In this document: piece after piece, positions 42,451 through 51,625 of the stretch
How the letters are laid out: every line of letters starts with the position of its first letter
Position numbering within the stretch: position 1 is the first letter of the stretch
From: Streptomyces sp. NBC_00670
GTDB taxonomy: Bacteria > Actinomycetota > Actinomycetes > Streptomycetales > Streptomycetaceae
NCBI RefSeq assembly: GCF_036226765.1
Contig: NZ_CP109017.1
Location: 62,001 to 126,000 of the forward strand
Direction: 5' to 3'
Length of the DNA: 64,000 nt
Notes under the pieces: model-generated
The model's database searches: none
What the model was told of the DNA's origin: nothing
What the model saw: the letters and a program-made list of their open reading frames with translations, nothing else
Translations under genes and position numbers: made by a program

Positions 42451-43074
42451 ATGACCGACACCACCTGCCACATGTCGATCTCGCTCGACGGCTTCGTCGC
42501 CGGACCCGAGCAGAGCCGGGACGATCCGCTGGGCAAGCGCGGACAGGAGCTGCACGGTTGGCACATCGGCGACCCGCGCGCGACCGAGGCCGACGCGACG
42601 GCCAACACCTGGCTGATGCGCCCGCGTGGCGCCTACGTCATGGGCCGGAACATGTTCGGGCCCGTCCGAGGCGAGTGGAATGAGCCGTGGGAGGGATGGT
42701 GGGGCCCCGAACCCCCCTACCACGCCCCGGTCTTCGTCCTCACTCGTTACGCCCACGAGCCGATCAGGATGGAGGGAGGAACCACCTTCCACTTCGTCAC
42801 CGGCGGCTTCGACGCCGCGTACGCGCGGGCGCTCGAAGCCGCCGACGGGAGGGGCGTGGACATCGCCGGTGGTGCCTCGACGGTGCGGCAGGCGCTCAAC
42901 GCCGGCGTGATCGATGAACTCACCCTCGACATCGCCCCCGTCCTGCTCGGCGGCGGCGAGCGCCTGTTCGACGGTGTCACCGCCTTCGATTTCGACCCTG
43001 TCGAGGTACTCCACTCGCCGCTGACCACCCATGTCCGCTACCGCAGACGCGAGACACGGGCGGGCCAGGCGTAG
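42451..43074 (+). CDS. Dihydrofolate-reductase-like (RibD C-terminal domain) protein
   Basis: A 207-aa protein of the RibD-C/DHFR-like fold, a frequent stand-alone reductase of unknown substrate. The opening MSISLDGFVAGPEQSRDDP, GAYVMGRNMFGPVRGEW, and VDIAGGASTVRQALNAGVID with ELTLDIAPVLLGGGERLFDG are all family motifs. ATG start after AGAGAAG. It lies between IS5 debris and a broken aldo/keto reductase and looks intact. Confidence 0.87.
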   Translation: MTDTTCHMSISLDGFVAGPEQSRDDPLGKRGQELHGWHIGDPRATEADATANTWLMRPRGAYVMGRNMFGPVRGEWNEPWEGWWGPEPPYHAPVFVLTRYAHEPIRMEGGTTFHFVTGGFDAAYARALEAADGRGVDIAGGASTVRQALNAGVIDELTLDIAPVLLGGGERLFDGVTAFDFDPVEVLHSPLTTHVRYRRRETRAGQA

Positions 43075-43182
43075 TCCCTGATCGACACCGCGGCATTCCG
43101 GGAACGGGTCCGGTCACCTTTGGCGGCTGTCCCTGATCGCGCGCCGTACGGTGTCGCGCACTCGGTGCTCCACGGTTCCCCG

Positions 43183-43385
43183 GTGTTGAGCGCACGGCCG
43201 AGGATCCCCTCGCTGGACCCGTTCGAGTACATGTTGGCGGTGTCGAAGAAGTTGATGCCCGCCTCCAGGGCGTGCCCGATGAGCGGACGGGCCTCCTGCT
43301 CGCCCCTGGACCAGACGGGGTGGCCCCGGTCGGGCTCGCCGTAGGTCATCGCGCCGAGCGCGATCGGGGACACGTCGAGGCCGAC
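43183..43385 (-). pseudogene. N-terminal fragment of an aldo/keto reductase
   Basis: Minus-strand residues GLDVSPIALGAMTYGEPDRG and INFFDTANMYSNGSSEGILG match the first 70 residues of an aldo/keto reductase, including the catalytic-site aspartate and tyrosine (FDTANMY). The match stops after GRALN at about 43184. The normal start codon region is also missing where the piece abuts the broken TetR gene. Confidence 0.7.
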
Positions 43386-43909
43386 GCCCGTGAGAACCGG
43401 GCGCGCATCCTCGCCGCCGCCCGCGAAGCCCTCGCGGCGGACGGCAACACGTCCATGCACCAGGTCGCCCAGCGCGCGGGGGTCGGCGCCGGCTCGCTGT
43501 ACCGCAACTTCCCCACGCGCGAGGCGCTCGTCCTCGCCGTCTGCCAGGACGAGGTCGACCGCATCATCGCCACCGTGCCGGGGCTGCTCGCGAAGCTGCC
43601 ACCGCTGGAGGCGCTCCGGCACTGGACGATGGACCTCGTCGAGGCCATGCGCCGGAAGCACGGTCTCGGGGACGCCCTCAGTCCCGGCGCGCACCGGACG
43701 ATCAGCGAGCGCACCTACGGCCCCGTCATCGCCGCCCTGACCGAACTGCTCGACGCCGGAAAGCGGGACGGGAGCATCCGCGCGGCGCGGCCCCCGGCGA
43801 CCTGCTCCAGCTCACCGGCGCACGCTGGCGCGCGGCGGCCGGCCCCGACGACCGCGCGCCCCACATGCGCACGCTCATCCTCGACGGGCTCCGCGCCGCT
43901 TCCGCATGA
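43386..43909 (+). pseudogene. TetR-family regulator, 5'-truncated and frameshifted
   Basis: Reads ENRARILAAAREALAADG, then HQVAQRAGVGAGSLYRNF, a normal TetR HTH, and continues through the ligand domain. Near 43790 the frame breaks: the C-terminus LLQLTGARWRAAAGPDDRAP and RTLILDGLRAASA continues in a neighbouring frame to a stop at 43907-43909. One base lost (or two gained) in the GC-rich run explains it. The start region is fused to the aldo/keto reductase fragment. Confidence 0.75.
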
Positions 43910-43918
43910 ACGCCGGCC

Positions 43919-43944
43919 GGCCGACTGAAAGCGTTCAGTCGGCC
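43919..43944. terminator. Hairpin downstream of the broken TetR gene
   Basis: Perfect 11-bp arms GGCCGACTGAA / TTCAGTCGGCC with an AGCG loop, ten bases after the relic's stop codon. Typical intrinsic-type terminator. Confidence 0.75.
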
Positions 43945-44102
43945 CCCGGCCTTGCGGCCATCCGGTCTCCGTTCCGCCGGTCGCCCGCCCCGGTCACACA
44001 CGTCCCCCGTCGGTGCCAACAAGCCCATTCACACGGCAAGTTGGCGCACACTCATTGACCCGCCCGCGCGCCCGCCTCTACCGTTGCCGCGCTCCTCCGC
44101 TT

Positions 44103-44114
44103 TGAATCGATTCA
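44103..44114. promoter_or_regulatory. LacI-type operator-like palindrome upstream of GH78
   Basis: Perfect palindrome TGAATCGATTCA, 26 bp before the GTG of the alpha-L-rhamnosidase gene. The CG-centred shape is typical of LacI-family sugar-utilisation operators; the regulator is not in this window. Confidence 0.55.
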
Positions 44115-44139
44115 CTCCTACTCCGTGTGAGGTGGCGCA

Positions 44140-47100
44140 GTGATCAGTCGTAGAGGCATCCTGGCGAGTACGGCGGCGGCGGTCGCCGCTACGGCCGCGA
44201 GACCCGCCGCGGCCGGTGCCGCAGCCGCCTCCCCGGGCACCGGGACAGCGGGGCGACGGGCCGCGACGGAGGTGGTGGCGCCCACCGTCGAGTACGTCCG
44301 GCATCCCCTGGGCCTGGACGCCGCCCGCCCCCGTCTGAGCTGGCCGATGGTGTCGAAGGCGCCGGGTGTCCGGCAGAGCGCGTACCAGATCCGGGTGGCG
44401 TCCAGCGCCGCCGGCCTGCGGCGACCCGACGTGTGGGACAGCGGGCAGGTGAAGTCCGCCGACTCCGTCCTCGTACCGTACGGCGGTCCCGAACTGGAGC
44501 CCAGGAAACGGTACTTCTGGTCCGTACGGGTGTGGGACGACGAGGGCACGGTGTCCGGGTGGAGCGAGCCGTCCTGGTGGGAGACCGGGCTGCTCGGCGC
44601 CGGCCAGTGGTCCGCGCGGTGGATCGCGCCGCCCGCCGAGCTGACCGACGCGCCGTCGTTCCAGGGCTGCGACTGGATCTGGTTTCCCGAGGGCGATCCG
44701 GCGAGCGAAGTCCCCGCCGGCACCCGCTGGTTCCGCCGCACCGTCGACCTCCCGCCGGACATCACCTCGGCCACGCTGGCGATCACCGCCGACAACGTGT
44801 ACTCCGTCGCCGTCAACGGCGCCGAAGTGGCCCGTACCGACCTCGACACCGACAACGAGGGCTGGCGCAAACCCGCCGTCGTGGACGTCCTCGCCCACGT
44901 GCGGTCCGGGCGCACGGTACTCGCGGTCGCGGCCACCAACGCCACCGACGGTCCCGCCGGCCTCCTCGCCGTACTCGTCGTGCGCACCGCTTCCGGGGAG
45001 CGGCGGATCGTCACCGACGCCTCGTGGAAGGCCACCGACCAGGAACCGGAGGGCGGTTGGCGCGAGGCGGACTTCGACGACTCCGCCTGGGTGGCCGCCA
45101 AGGAGGCCGCCCCCTCGGGCTCCGGCCCCTGGGGGACGGTCACCCCCGCCTCCTACGCCGTCGCCCGGCTGCGGCACACGTTCCGGCTGCGGCGCAAGAA
45201 GGTCGAGCGCGCCCGGCTGTACCTCACCGCGCTCGGTCTGTACGAGGCTCATCTGAACGGCGTCCGGGTCGGCACCGACCAGTTCGCCCCCGGCTGGACG
45301 GACTACCGCACCCGTGTGCAGTACCGCACCCACGACGTCACGCACCTGCTGCGGGCCGGCGCCAACGCCCTCGGGGTGTACCTCGCGCCCGGCTGGTACG
45401 CGGGCAACGTCGGCATGTTCGGTCCGCACCAGTACGGCGAACATCCGGCGCTGCTGGCCCAGTTGGAGGTCGACTACGCCGACGGCAGCAGTGCGCGCGT
45501 CGTCTCGGACACCGACTGGCTGGCCTCCGCCGGTCCGATCCTCTCCGCCGACCTGCTCGACGGTGAGACGTACGACGCCCGCGCGGAGACGCCCGGCTGG
45601 GCCTCGCCCGGGTTCGACGACGAGGGCTGGCTCGCCGTACGCGAGGCCGGGACACACGTGCCGCAGCGGATCGTTGCCCAGGTGGACGGCCCGGTGCGGG
45701 TCACCGACGAGCTGAGGCCCGTCAAGGTGACCGAGCCCCGGCCCGGTGTCTTCGTCTTCGACCTGGGGCAGAACATGGTCGGTTCCGTGCGGCTCGCCGT
45801 CTCCGGCGCGGCCGGGACGACCGTACGGCTGCGCCATGCCGAGGTGCTCAACCCGGACGGCACCGTCTACACGGCCAACCTGCGGACGGCGAAGGCGACC
45901 GACACCTACGTCCTCAAGGGGCGCGGCACGGAGACCTACGAGCCCCGCTTCACCTTCCACGGGTTCCGCTACGTGGAGGTGACCGGCTTCCCCGGCACCC
46001 CCACCGCGAAGGCGATCACGGGCCGCGTCATGCACACCGACGCGCCCGCCACCCTCGACTTCGTGACGGACTCCCCCCTGCTCAACCAGTTGCACAGCAA
46101 CATCACCTGGGGGCAGCGCGGCAACTTCCTCTCCGTCCCCACCGACACACCGGCGCGCGACGAGCGGCTCGGCTGGACCGGTGACATCAACGTCTTCGCG
46201 CCCACCGCCGCGTACACCATGGAGTCGGCCCGCTTCCTGACCAAGTGGCTCACCGACCTGCGCGACGCCCAGACGCCGGAGGGCTCCTTCACTCATGTGG
46301 CGCCCGACGTCGGCCGTCTCGGTGACGGCGCGGCCGGCTGGGGTGACGCGGGGGTGACCGTGCCGTGGGCGCTGTACGAGGCGTACGGGGACCTGCGGGT
46401 GCTCCAGGACGCGTGGGCGTCGGTGCTGGACTGGCTCGGCTATCTGGAGAAGCACAGCGACGGTCTGCTGCGGCCCGCGGAGGGCTACGGGGACTGGCTG
46501 AACCTGTCCGACGAGACGCCCAAGGACGTCGTCGCCACCGCGTACTTCGCGCACAGCGCCGACCTCGCCGCGCGGATGGCCCGCGAACTCGGCAAGGACC
46601 CCGCCGCCCAGGAGGATCTCTTCGACCGGGTCCGCGCCGCCTTCCGGAAGGCGTACGTCGGCGCCGACGGCAGGGTGAAGGGCGACACGCAGACCGCCTA
46701 CGTCCTGGCCCTGTCGATGAACCTGCTCCCGGACGCGCTGCGCGGTGCGGCGGCCGACCGGCTCGTCGCACTGATCGAGGCGCGCGACGGGCATCTGTCG
46801 ACGGGGTTCCTCGGCACTCCCCGGCTGCTGCCCGTCCTCACCGACACCGGCCACACCGACGTCGCCTACCGGCTGCTCACCCGGCGCACCTTCCCCAGCT
46901 GGGGCTACCAGATCGACCGGGGCGCGACCACCATGTGGGAACGCTGGGACTCCCTGCGGCCCGACGGCACGTTCCAGGACCCGGCCATGAACTCCTTCAA
47001 CCACTACGCCTACGGTTCGGTGGGCCAGTGGATGTACGCGAACATCGCCGGCATCTCCGCCGCCCGCCCCGGCTACCGCGAGGTCCTCATCCGCCCCCGC

Positions 47101-47349
47101 CCCGGCGGCGGCGTCAACTCGGCCCGCGCGACACTCACTTCGGTCCGCGGCCCGATCTCCACGCGCTGGACCCGCAAGCGGGGCCGCTTCGAACTGACCT
47201 GCTCGATACCCCCGAACACCACCGCCGAGGTGTGGGTCCCGGCCTCCGCCACGGATCACGTCACGCACGCGGGCGGAACGCTCCTGCGGCACGAGGACGG
47301 CCACCAGGTGTTCCACGTGGGCTCGGGTACGTACCGGTTCACGGTCTGA
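44140..47349 (+). CDS. Tat-exported alpha-L-rhamnosidase (GH78)
   Basis: A 1069-aa GH78 enzyme that removes terminal L-rhamnose from plant glycosides or polysaccharides outside the cell. A Tat signal (MISRRGILASTAAAVAATAA) is followed by Bac_rhamnosid N-terminal beta domains (LGLDAARPRLSWPM; YEAHLNGVRVGTDQFAPGW). The (alpha/alpha)6 catalytic domain comes next, with TDTPARDERLGWTGDINVF holding the general acid region, YGDWLNLSD, and RGATTMWERWDSL. The C-terminal beta domain includes PRPGGGVNSARATL. A GTG start at 44140 follows GAGGTGG. A LacI-like palindrome just upstream suggests sugar induction. Length is usual for the family. Confidence 0.92.
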   Translation: MISRRGILASTAAAVAATAARPAAAGAAAASPGTGTAGRRAATEVVAPTVEYVRHPLGLDAARPRLSWPMVSKAPGVRQSAYQIRVASSAAGLRRPDVWDSGQVKSADSVLVPYGGPELEPRKRYFWSVRVWDDEGTVSGWSEPSWWETGLLGAGQWSARWIAPPAELTDAPSFQGCDWIWFPEGDPASEVPAGTRWFRRTVDLPPDITSATLAITADNVYSVAVNGAEVARTDLDTDNEGWRKPAVVDVLAHVRSGRTVLAVAATNATDGPAGLLAVLVVRTASGERRIVTDASWKATDQEPEGGWREADFDDSAWVAAKEAAPSGSGPWGTVTPASYAVARLRHTFRLRRKKVERARLYLTALGLYEAHLNGVRVGTDQFAPGWTDYRTRVQYRTHDVTHLLRAGANALGVYLAPGWYAGNVGMFGPHQYGEHPALLAQLEVDYADGSSARVVSDTDWLASAGPILSADLLDGETYDARAETPGWASPGFDDEGWLAVREAGTHVPQRIVAQVDGPVRVTDELRPVKVTEPRPGVFVFDLGQNMVGSVRLAVSGAAGTTVRLRHAEVLNPDGTVYTANLRTAKATDTYVLKGRGTETYEPRFTFHGFRYVEVTGFPGTPTAKAITGRVMHTDAPATLDFVTDSPLLNQLHSNITWGQRGNFLSVPTDTPARDERLGWTGDINVFAPTAAYTMESARFLTKWLTDLRDAQTPEGSFTHVAPDVGRLGDGAAGWGDAGVTVPWALYEAYGDLRVLQDAWASVLDWLGYLEKHSDGLLRPAEGYGDWLNLSDETPKDVVATAYFAHSADLAARMARELGKDPAAQEDLFDRVRAAFRKAYVGADGRVKGDTQTAYVLALSMNLLPDALRGAAADRLVALIEARDGHLSTGFLGTPRLLPVLTDTGHTDVAYRLLTRRTFPSWGYQIDRGATTMWERWDSLRPDGTFQDPAMNSFNHYAYGSVGQWMYANIAGISAARPGYREVLIRPRPGGGVNSARATLTSVRGPISTRWTRKRGRFELTCSIPPNTTAEVWVPASATDHVTHAGGTLLRHEDGHQVFHVGSGTYRFTV

Positions 47350-47386
47350 GCCGCCCAGGGCGGCGGCGTTCCCAGGGCTGGACGTC

Positions 47387-47412
47387 GAGCCGGCCTCCCC
47401 GGAGGCCGGCTC
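47387..47412. terminator. Strong hairpin between convergent genes
   Basis: GAGCCGGCCTCC-CC-GGAGGCCGGCTC, 12-bp perfect arms, between the GH78 stop (47349) and the stop of the minus-strand membrane protein (47435). Acts in both directions. Confidence 0.8.
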
Positions 47413-47434
47413 GCAACTGTCCGGTGTGCTCCCT

Positions 47435-47668
47435 TCAGCTCCCTGTCTGCTGACGGGACTTGCGCGCATGCCGGACGAAGACCTCACCGAGGGTACCGAC
47501 GAACATGCCCAGCGACCCCACCACGAACAGCCACAGGGCGACCCGTTCCAAGCGGGGGAAGAGGAAGAACACGCTGCCGATCAGGAACGTCGTGTTGCCG
47601 ACGCCCCCGATGACGAGGTGGATGAACGGGAAGTCCTGAAGCAGGTATCGCTCGAGTCGCGGCAGCAC
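47435..47668 (-). CDS. YrhK-like small membrane protein
   Basis: A 77-aa protein with two membrane helices. FPFIHLVIGGVGNTTFLIGS and VFFLF followed by VALWLFVVGSLGMFVGTLGE match the YrhK domain, whose function is unknown. The GTG start at 47668 is preceded by GGAAGGGATG. It lies downstream of a possible short reading frame and faces the GH78 terminator. Confidence 0.7.
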   Translation of the reverse strand: MLPRLERYLLQDFPFIHLVIGGVGNTTFLIGSVFFLFPRLERVALWLFVVGSLGMFVGTLGEVFVRHARKSRQQTGS

Positions 47669-47981
47669 ACCATCATCCCTTCCAGTACCGAAACACCCAG
47701 CGGCGGTGCGAGGCTATGGAGTACCGCCCGAAGCGCTGCGGAAACACCGTCGCCGCCTCCCTCCCCCGACTGAGCACCACACGCCGTCTCCACGCGGCAC
47801 GCTCCGCGCTACTCCAGTCCGGCCCCGGCCGATCCAGTGAACCTGGCGCCTCCTGTACCCGTCCTGACCAGCCGGTCTGTCGCCTTCGCGCGGCGAGTGG
47901 CCCTGTCCCCGCCGGGTCGCCCGCGGCCCGCTGGCGCAGACTGGCCCGGAACCCCCTGTCGGACGAGGAGAGGGCCGGATC
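47669..47981. other. 313-bp region between YrhK-like gene and the monooxygenase
   Basis: It holds the promoter of the monooxygenase on the plus strand. On the minus strand a short frame ending at about 47674 reads protein-like (RPGPDWSSAERAAWRRRVVL, then FGRYSIASHRRWVFRYW) and stops just before the YrhK start. AGGAGG precedes it, but there is only a CTG as a possible start. It could be a real small gene coupled to YrhK or a fragment. Confidence 0.35.
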
Positions 47982-49652
47982 ATGGCCGATGTCGACGTAC
48001 TCGTGGTGGGCGCGGGCCCGGTGGGACTGACGGCGGCGGCCGAGCTGCGGCGGCACGGCGTGGACTGCCGCATCGTCGATCGCCTGGCCGCCCCGCAGCC
48101 TCACGCGAAGGCCATCGGCGTCCTGCCCCGCACGCTGGAGGTGTGGGACGGCATGGGCCTGGTCCCCGGGGTGCTGGACGAGGCGGTGCCGCATCTGGGC
48201 CAGTTGGTCTTCACCGACGGCAAGCCGGGCGACGGACCGGTCCGGCTGACGCTGCCGCCGGACATCCCCTACCCCTTCGCCACGCTGCCCCAGTACACGA
48301 CCGAGCGGCTGCTCACCGAGCATCTCGCGCGCTTCGGCACGGAGGTGGAGCGGCCGGTCGACGTCCGGTCGGTCACGGCGCACCCGGACGAGGTGGAGGT
48401 CGTGCTCGCGGGCCCCGACGGCGGTACCGAGCGGCTGACCGCCCGCTACGTCGTGGGCTGCGACGGGGCGCACAGCCTGGTCCGCAAGGCGGCCGGGCTG
48501 GCCTTCGAGGGCGACGTCCTGCCCGAGCGTTTCCTGATCGCCGACGTCGAGGTCGACTGGGACATGCCCGCCGGCTACAGCATGCGGTCCGTGCGTCTGG
48601 ACGCGAACGGTGCGGTGGACGACATGCTCGTCTGCATCCCGATGCCCGGTGCGCGACGGTACTGGCTGTCGATGCTGCGGCCCGGCGACGGGGGCGGAAC
48701 CGACGACGGTGCGAGCGCGACGGACGGGGCGCTGGACCTGGGGGACGGCCAGGGGCCGGACCTCGGCTACATCCAGGCCGTGCTGGACCGGCTCTCCCCC
48801 GAGCCGGCGAGGGCGTCGGCGCTGCGCTGGTCGTCCGTCTTCCGGACCGGCCACCGTCTGGTGGACCGCTACCGCAGCGGCCGCCTCTTCGTCGCCGGGG
48901 ACGCCGCGCACGTCCACCCGCCGATCGGCGGGCAGGGGCTGAACACCGGTGTGCAGGACGCCCACAACCTCGGCTGGAAGCTGGCCCTCGCCGTCCGCGG
49001 TCTGGCCACGGACGACGTGCTGGACAGCTACCACGCCGAACGGCACCCCGTCGCACGCGAGGTGGTCGACCGCACGGTCCGGCACGCCCGTACCGTCCGC
49101 GACGCCCGCGGCAACAGCGACAAGGGCAACGACCCCGAGATGTTTCTGCGGCGTCAGGCCCAGCTCACGGTCGCCTACCCGGACAGCCCGCTGATCCAGC
49201 CGCGGGCGGCGGACGGCGAGCGCGCGGACGGTCCCGCGGCGGGCGAGCGCGCACCGGACTGCCGCGGCCTGCTGGGCGAACTCGCCGCCTACCCGCAGCG
49301 GTTGTTCGACCTGCTGCGCACCCCGCGGCACACGCTGCTGCTGTACGCGGGTCCGGGGCACGTCTCGGGCGACGGCGCCGCACGGCTCGAGGCCTGCGCC
49401 GCCGAGGCGCGTCGCGCCGCCCACGGGCTGCTCGACGCCTACCTGATCACCGACGCGGAGGTCCCGCAGGACGCCCGCCCGGTCGGCCTGCGTCCGCCCC
49501 GGCTGCGCGACGCGGCGGGCGAGTTCCGTGCCGCGTACGCGCCGCAGGACGGCGAGGCGCTGCTGATCCGCCCGGACGGCTACGTCTCCGCGCGCTTCCG
49601 GTCGGCCGTGCCGGAGGAGTTGGCGGCGCATCTGGGCCGGACCTTCGCCTGA
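47982..49652 (+). CDS. FAD-dependent aromatic hydroxylase
   Basis: A 556-aa class A flavoprotein hydroxylase of the type used on phenols and anthracycline-like polyketides. It has the FAD motif VLVVGAGPVGLTAAAELRRHG, the DG motif YVVGCDGAHSLVRKAAG, and the GD motif LFVAGDAAHVHPPIGGQGLN. A C-terminal thioredoxin-like domain of the PHBH/MhpA group follows (LLRTPRHTLLLYAGPG). The ATG at 47982 follows GAGAGGG. No polyketide genes are near, so catabolic or detoxifying use is as likely as biosynthesis. Confidence 0.88.
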   Translation: MADVDVLVVGAGPVGLTAAAELRRHGVDCRIVDRLAAPQPHAKAIGVLPRTLEVWDGMGLVPGVLDEAVPHLGQLVFTDGKPGDGPVRLTLPPDIPYPFATLPQYTTERLLTEHLARFGTEVERPVDVRSVTAHPDEVEVVLAGPDGGTERLTARYVVGCDGAHSLVRKAAGLAFEGDVLPERFLIADVEVDWDMPAGYSMRSVRLDANGAVDDMLVCIPMPGARRYWLSMLRPGDGGGTDDGASATDGALDLGDGQGPDLGYIQAVLDRLSPEPARASALRWSSVFRTGHRLVDRYRSGRLFVAGDAAHVHPPIGGQGLNTGVQDAHNLGWKLALAVRGLATDDVLDSYHAERHPVAREVVDRTVRHARTVRDARGNSDKGNDPEMFLRRQAQLTVAYPDSPLIQPRAADGERADGPAAGERAPDCRGLLGELAAYPQRLFDLLRTPRHTLLLYAGPGHVSGDGAARLEACAAEARRAAHGLLDAYLITDAEVPQDARPVGLRPPRLRDAAGEFRAAYAPQDGEALLIRPDGYVSARFRSAVPEELAAHLGRTFA

Positions 49653-49678
49653 CGGCGAGGAGCGGGCCCCAACGGCCG

Positions 49679-50170
49679 TCAGACGACGTCGAACTCGTTG
49701 CCCTCGGGGTCCTGCATGGCCGTGGCGTAGAACCCCATGTCCGGCTCGTCGTTGATCCGCAGCACGGTGGCACCGGCCTTGACCAGCCGGTCCACCGTTG
49801 CTCTGACCCGCCGCACGCGGACGTCCAGCGCGACGTCGCGGCCCCCGCCGACCTTCAGGTCGAGGTGCCACCGGTTCTTGGCGGCCTTGGCCTCCGGAAC
49901 CTGCTGGAACCACACTCTCGGCCCGTGTCCCGCGGGATCGACGAGGGACTCCGGAACATCCCCGGCACCGGCCGGCAACTCCTCCTCGGGCACGCCCATG
50001 GCCGCCCAGTAGGCACGCCAGGTGGCATGCCCGCCCGGCGGAGGCTCGGGCACGTAGCCCAGCGCCTCGGCCCAGAAGGCCACCATCCGCTGCGGATCGC
50101 CTGCCACGGCGAAGACACTGAACGGCACGCTCAGCCCACGGGCGACGACGCGGTCCTCGTCCGTCGCCAT
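49679..50170 (-). CDS. VOC-family protein
   Basis: A 163-aa glyoxalase/bleomycin-resistance-type protein. FSVFAVAGDPQRMVAFWAEA opens the first unit, NRWHLDLKVGGGRDVALDVR carries the metal-binding strand, and GFYATAMQDPEGNEFDVV closes the domain. The ATG at 50170 overlaps the first codon of a plus-strand GNAT fragment. It is probably monocistronic; the stop is 27 bp from the convergent monooxygenase. Confidence 0.82.
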   Translation of the reverse strand: MATDEDRVVARGLSVPFSVFAVAGDPQRMVAFWAEALGYVPEPPPGGHATWRAYWAAMGVPEEELPAGAGDVPESLVDPAGHGPRVWFQQVPEAKAAKNRWHLDLKVGGGRDVALDVRVRRVRATVDRLVKAGATVLRINDEPDMGFYATAMQDPEGNEFDVV

Positions 50171-50459
50171 GCGCGACTACGTCCGCCGACAGCGCCACGA
50201 CGGTCTGCCGACCGATCCCTGGCCGCGCGTGCACGTCAAGGCCGGGGGCAGTATCGGGAAGGCCGCCCCGGCGTCGCTGACGGTCAGCGGCTCCCTGGCC
50301 CAGTGCCGGCAGTGGACCGGCCTGCCGTTCGACGGCGACGGTGACGTCGACGTACCCGGCGCCCTCGTCCCGGTGCACTGCGACACAACGCACGACCGAG
50401 CGGTCTACGTCGAGCCCAACGTATGGATCCGGCACGAGGTGGAACCGCGCAGGCGCTGA
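50169..50459 (+). pseudogene. C-terminal fragment of a GNAT-type acetyltransferase
   Basis: The 96-residue frame (YVRRQRHDGLPTDPWPRVHV; PASLTVSGSLAQCRQWTGLP; GALVPVHCDTTHDRAVYVEP) looks like the last third of an actinomycete GNAT-related protein. The acetyl-CoA-binding part is missing. Its ATG is an internal methionine that coincides with the start of the VOC gene on the other strand. It is most likely a truncated gene. Confidence 0.5.
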
Positions 50460-50520
50460 TCGGCGCGACGCGCGGCGCGGGTGGACGACGGCCACGTCGT
50501 ACCGTCACCGCACGAGCCTT

Positions 50521-50573
50521 TCTCGTCTCCTTGACGATTATGAGCCTCTCGTTTTATCGTCATTGAGACGAGA
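50521..50573. promoter_or_regulatory. Long inverted repeat spanning the SPFH-gene promoter
   Basis: Outer arms TCTCGTCTC (50521-50529) and GAGACGAGA (50565-50573) are perfect. Inner arms TTGACGAT and ATCGTCAT match at seven of eight. The TTGACG of the left inner arm can serve as a -35, with a TTTATC-type -10 about 17 bases on. The structure could be an operator for a dimeric regulator or, if transcribed, a hairpin. It ends 14 bp before the SPFH start. Confidence 0.65.
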
Positions 50574-50587
50574 AAGAGGGAGCTCTC

Positions 50588-51625
50588 ATGGCCGACATCA
50601 CCCGGCGCCTGGGCTGGCGCCACCTGCGTGCCACGCCCACGGCGCACATCCGGCACCACCGCGACGGCAGGCTCGTGCACGACGGACCCGGGCTGGGCTT
50701 CTGGTTCCGTCCGCTGACCGCCGCGTTGTCCGAAGTGCCCGTGGAGGACCGGGAGCTGGCCATGACGTTCCGCGCCCGCACCGCCGACTTCCAGGACGTG
50801 TCGGTGCAGGCCACCGTCACCTACCGCATCGGCGATCCGGCGCTCGCCGCCGCCCGTCTGGACTTCTCCATCGACCCGGACACCGGCGTCTGGCGCGGTG
50901 CCCCGCTGGAGCAGCTGGGCACCCTGCTCACCGAGACCGCCCAGCAGCACGCGCTGCACGTACTGGCCCGCACCCCGCTGTCCGAGGCGCTGGCCGACGG
51001 GGTGGCCGCGGTGCGCGAGCGGATCGCGGCGGGCCTCGGCACCGAGCCCCGGCTGCCGGCCACCGGGATCGAGGTGGTGGCCGTACGGGTCATGGCCGTA
51101 CGGCCCGAGGCGGAGGTGGAGCGCGCACTGCGGACGCCCGCCCGGGAGCTGATCCAGCAGGAGGCCGACCGGGCGACGTACGAGCGGCGGGCCGTCGCCG
51201 TCGAGCGCGAGCGCGCCATCGCCGAGAACGAGCTGGCCAGCCAGATCGAACTCGCCCGGCGCGAGGAGCAGTTGGTGGAGCAGCGCGGGGCCAACGCGCG
51301 CCGGGACGCGGAGGAGAAGGCGGCGGCCGACCAGGTGCGTGCGCAGGCCGAGGCGGCGCGCACGGTCCGGCTCGCCGAGGCCGAGGCCGCCCGTTCGGTG
51401 GCGCTCGCCCGCGCGGAGGCGCAGGCGGCGCGCGAGGTCGGCGAGGCCCGGGCGGAGGCCCAGGCGGCCTGGCTGCGTGTGCACGGCGACGTCGACGTGG
51501 CGACGCTGCACGCGCTCACCGGGACCCGGCTGGCGGAGAACCTGCCGCACATCGAGAGCGTGACCCTCTCCCCCGACGTACTGACCGGGCTGCTGGCCCG
51601 GCTCGGCGGCGGTGAGCGGGGATGA
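50588..51625 (+). CDS. SPFH/Band-7 domain protein
   Basis: A 345-aa stomatin/flotillin-type scaffold. The SPFH domain spans about residues 20-200 (GPGLGFWFRPLTAALSEVPV; FQDVSVQATVTYRIGDPALA). A long alanine- and glutamate-rich coiled coil follows (ARREEQLVEQRGANARRDAE), and a short C-terminal domain (TLSPDVLTGLLARLGG). No hydrophobic anchor is obvious at the N-terminus, unlike typical membrane SPFH proteins. The ATG at 50588 follows GAGGGAG. Its stop overlaps the NAD-kinase-like gene (ATGA), a fixed two-gene unit. Confidence 0.85.
   Translation: MADITRRLGWRHLRATPTAHIRHHRDGRLVHDGPGLGFWFRPLTAALSEVPVEDRELAMTFRARTADFQDVSVQATVTYRIGDPALAAARLDFSIDPDTGVWRGAPLEQLGTLLTETAQQHALHVLARTPLSEALADGVAAVRERIAAGLGTEPRLPATGIEVVAVRVMAVRPEAEVERALRTPARELIQQEADRATYERRAVAVERERAIAENELASQIELARREEQLVEQRGANARRDAEEKAAADQVRAQAEAARTVRLAEAEAARSVALARAEAQAAREVGEARAEAQAAWLRVHGDVDVATLHALTGTRLAENLPHIESVTLSPDVLTGLLARLGGGERG

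Noticed and set aside
44029..47487. 1152-codon open frame on the minus strand
   Set aside because: Shadow of the GH78 gene; low-complexity, glycine/valine/arginine-rich, and no recognisable motif.
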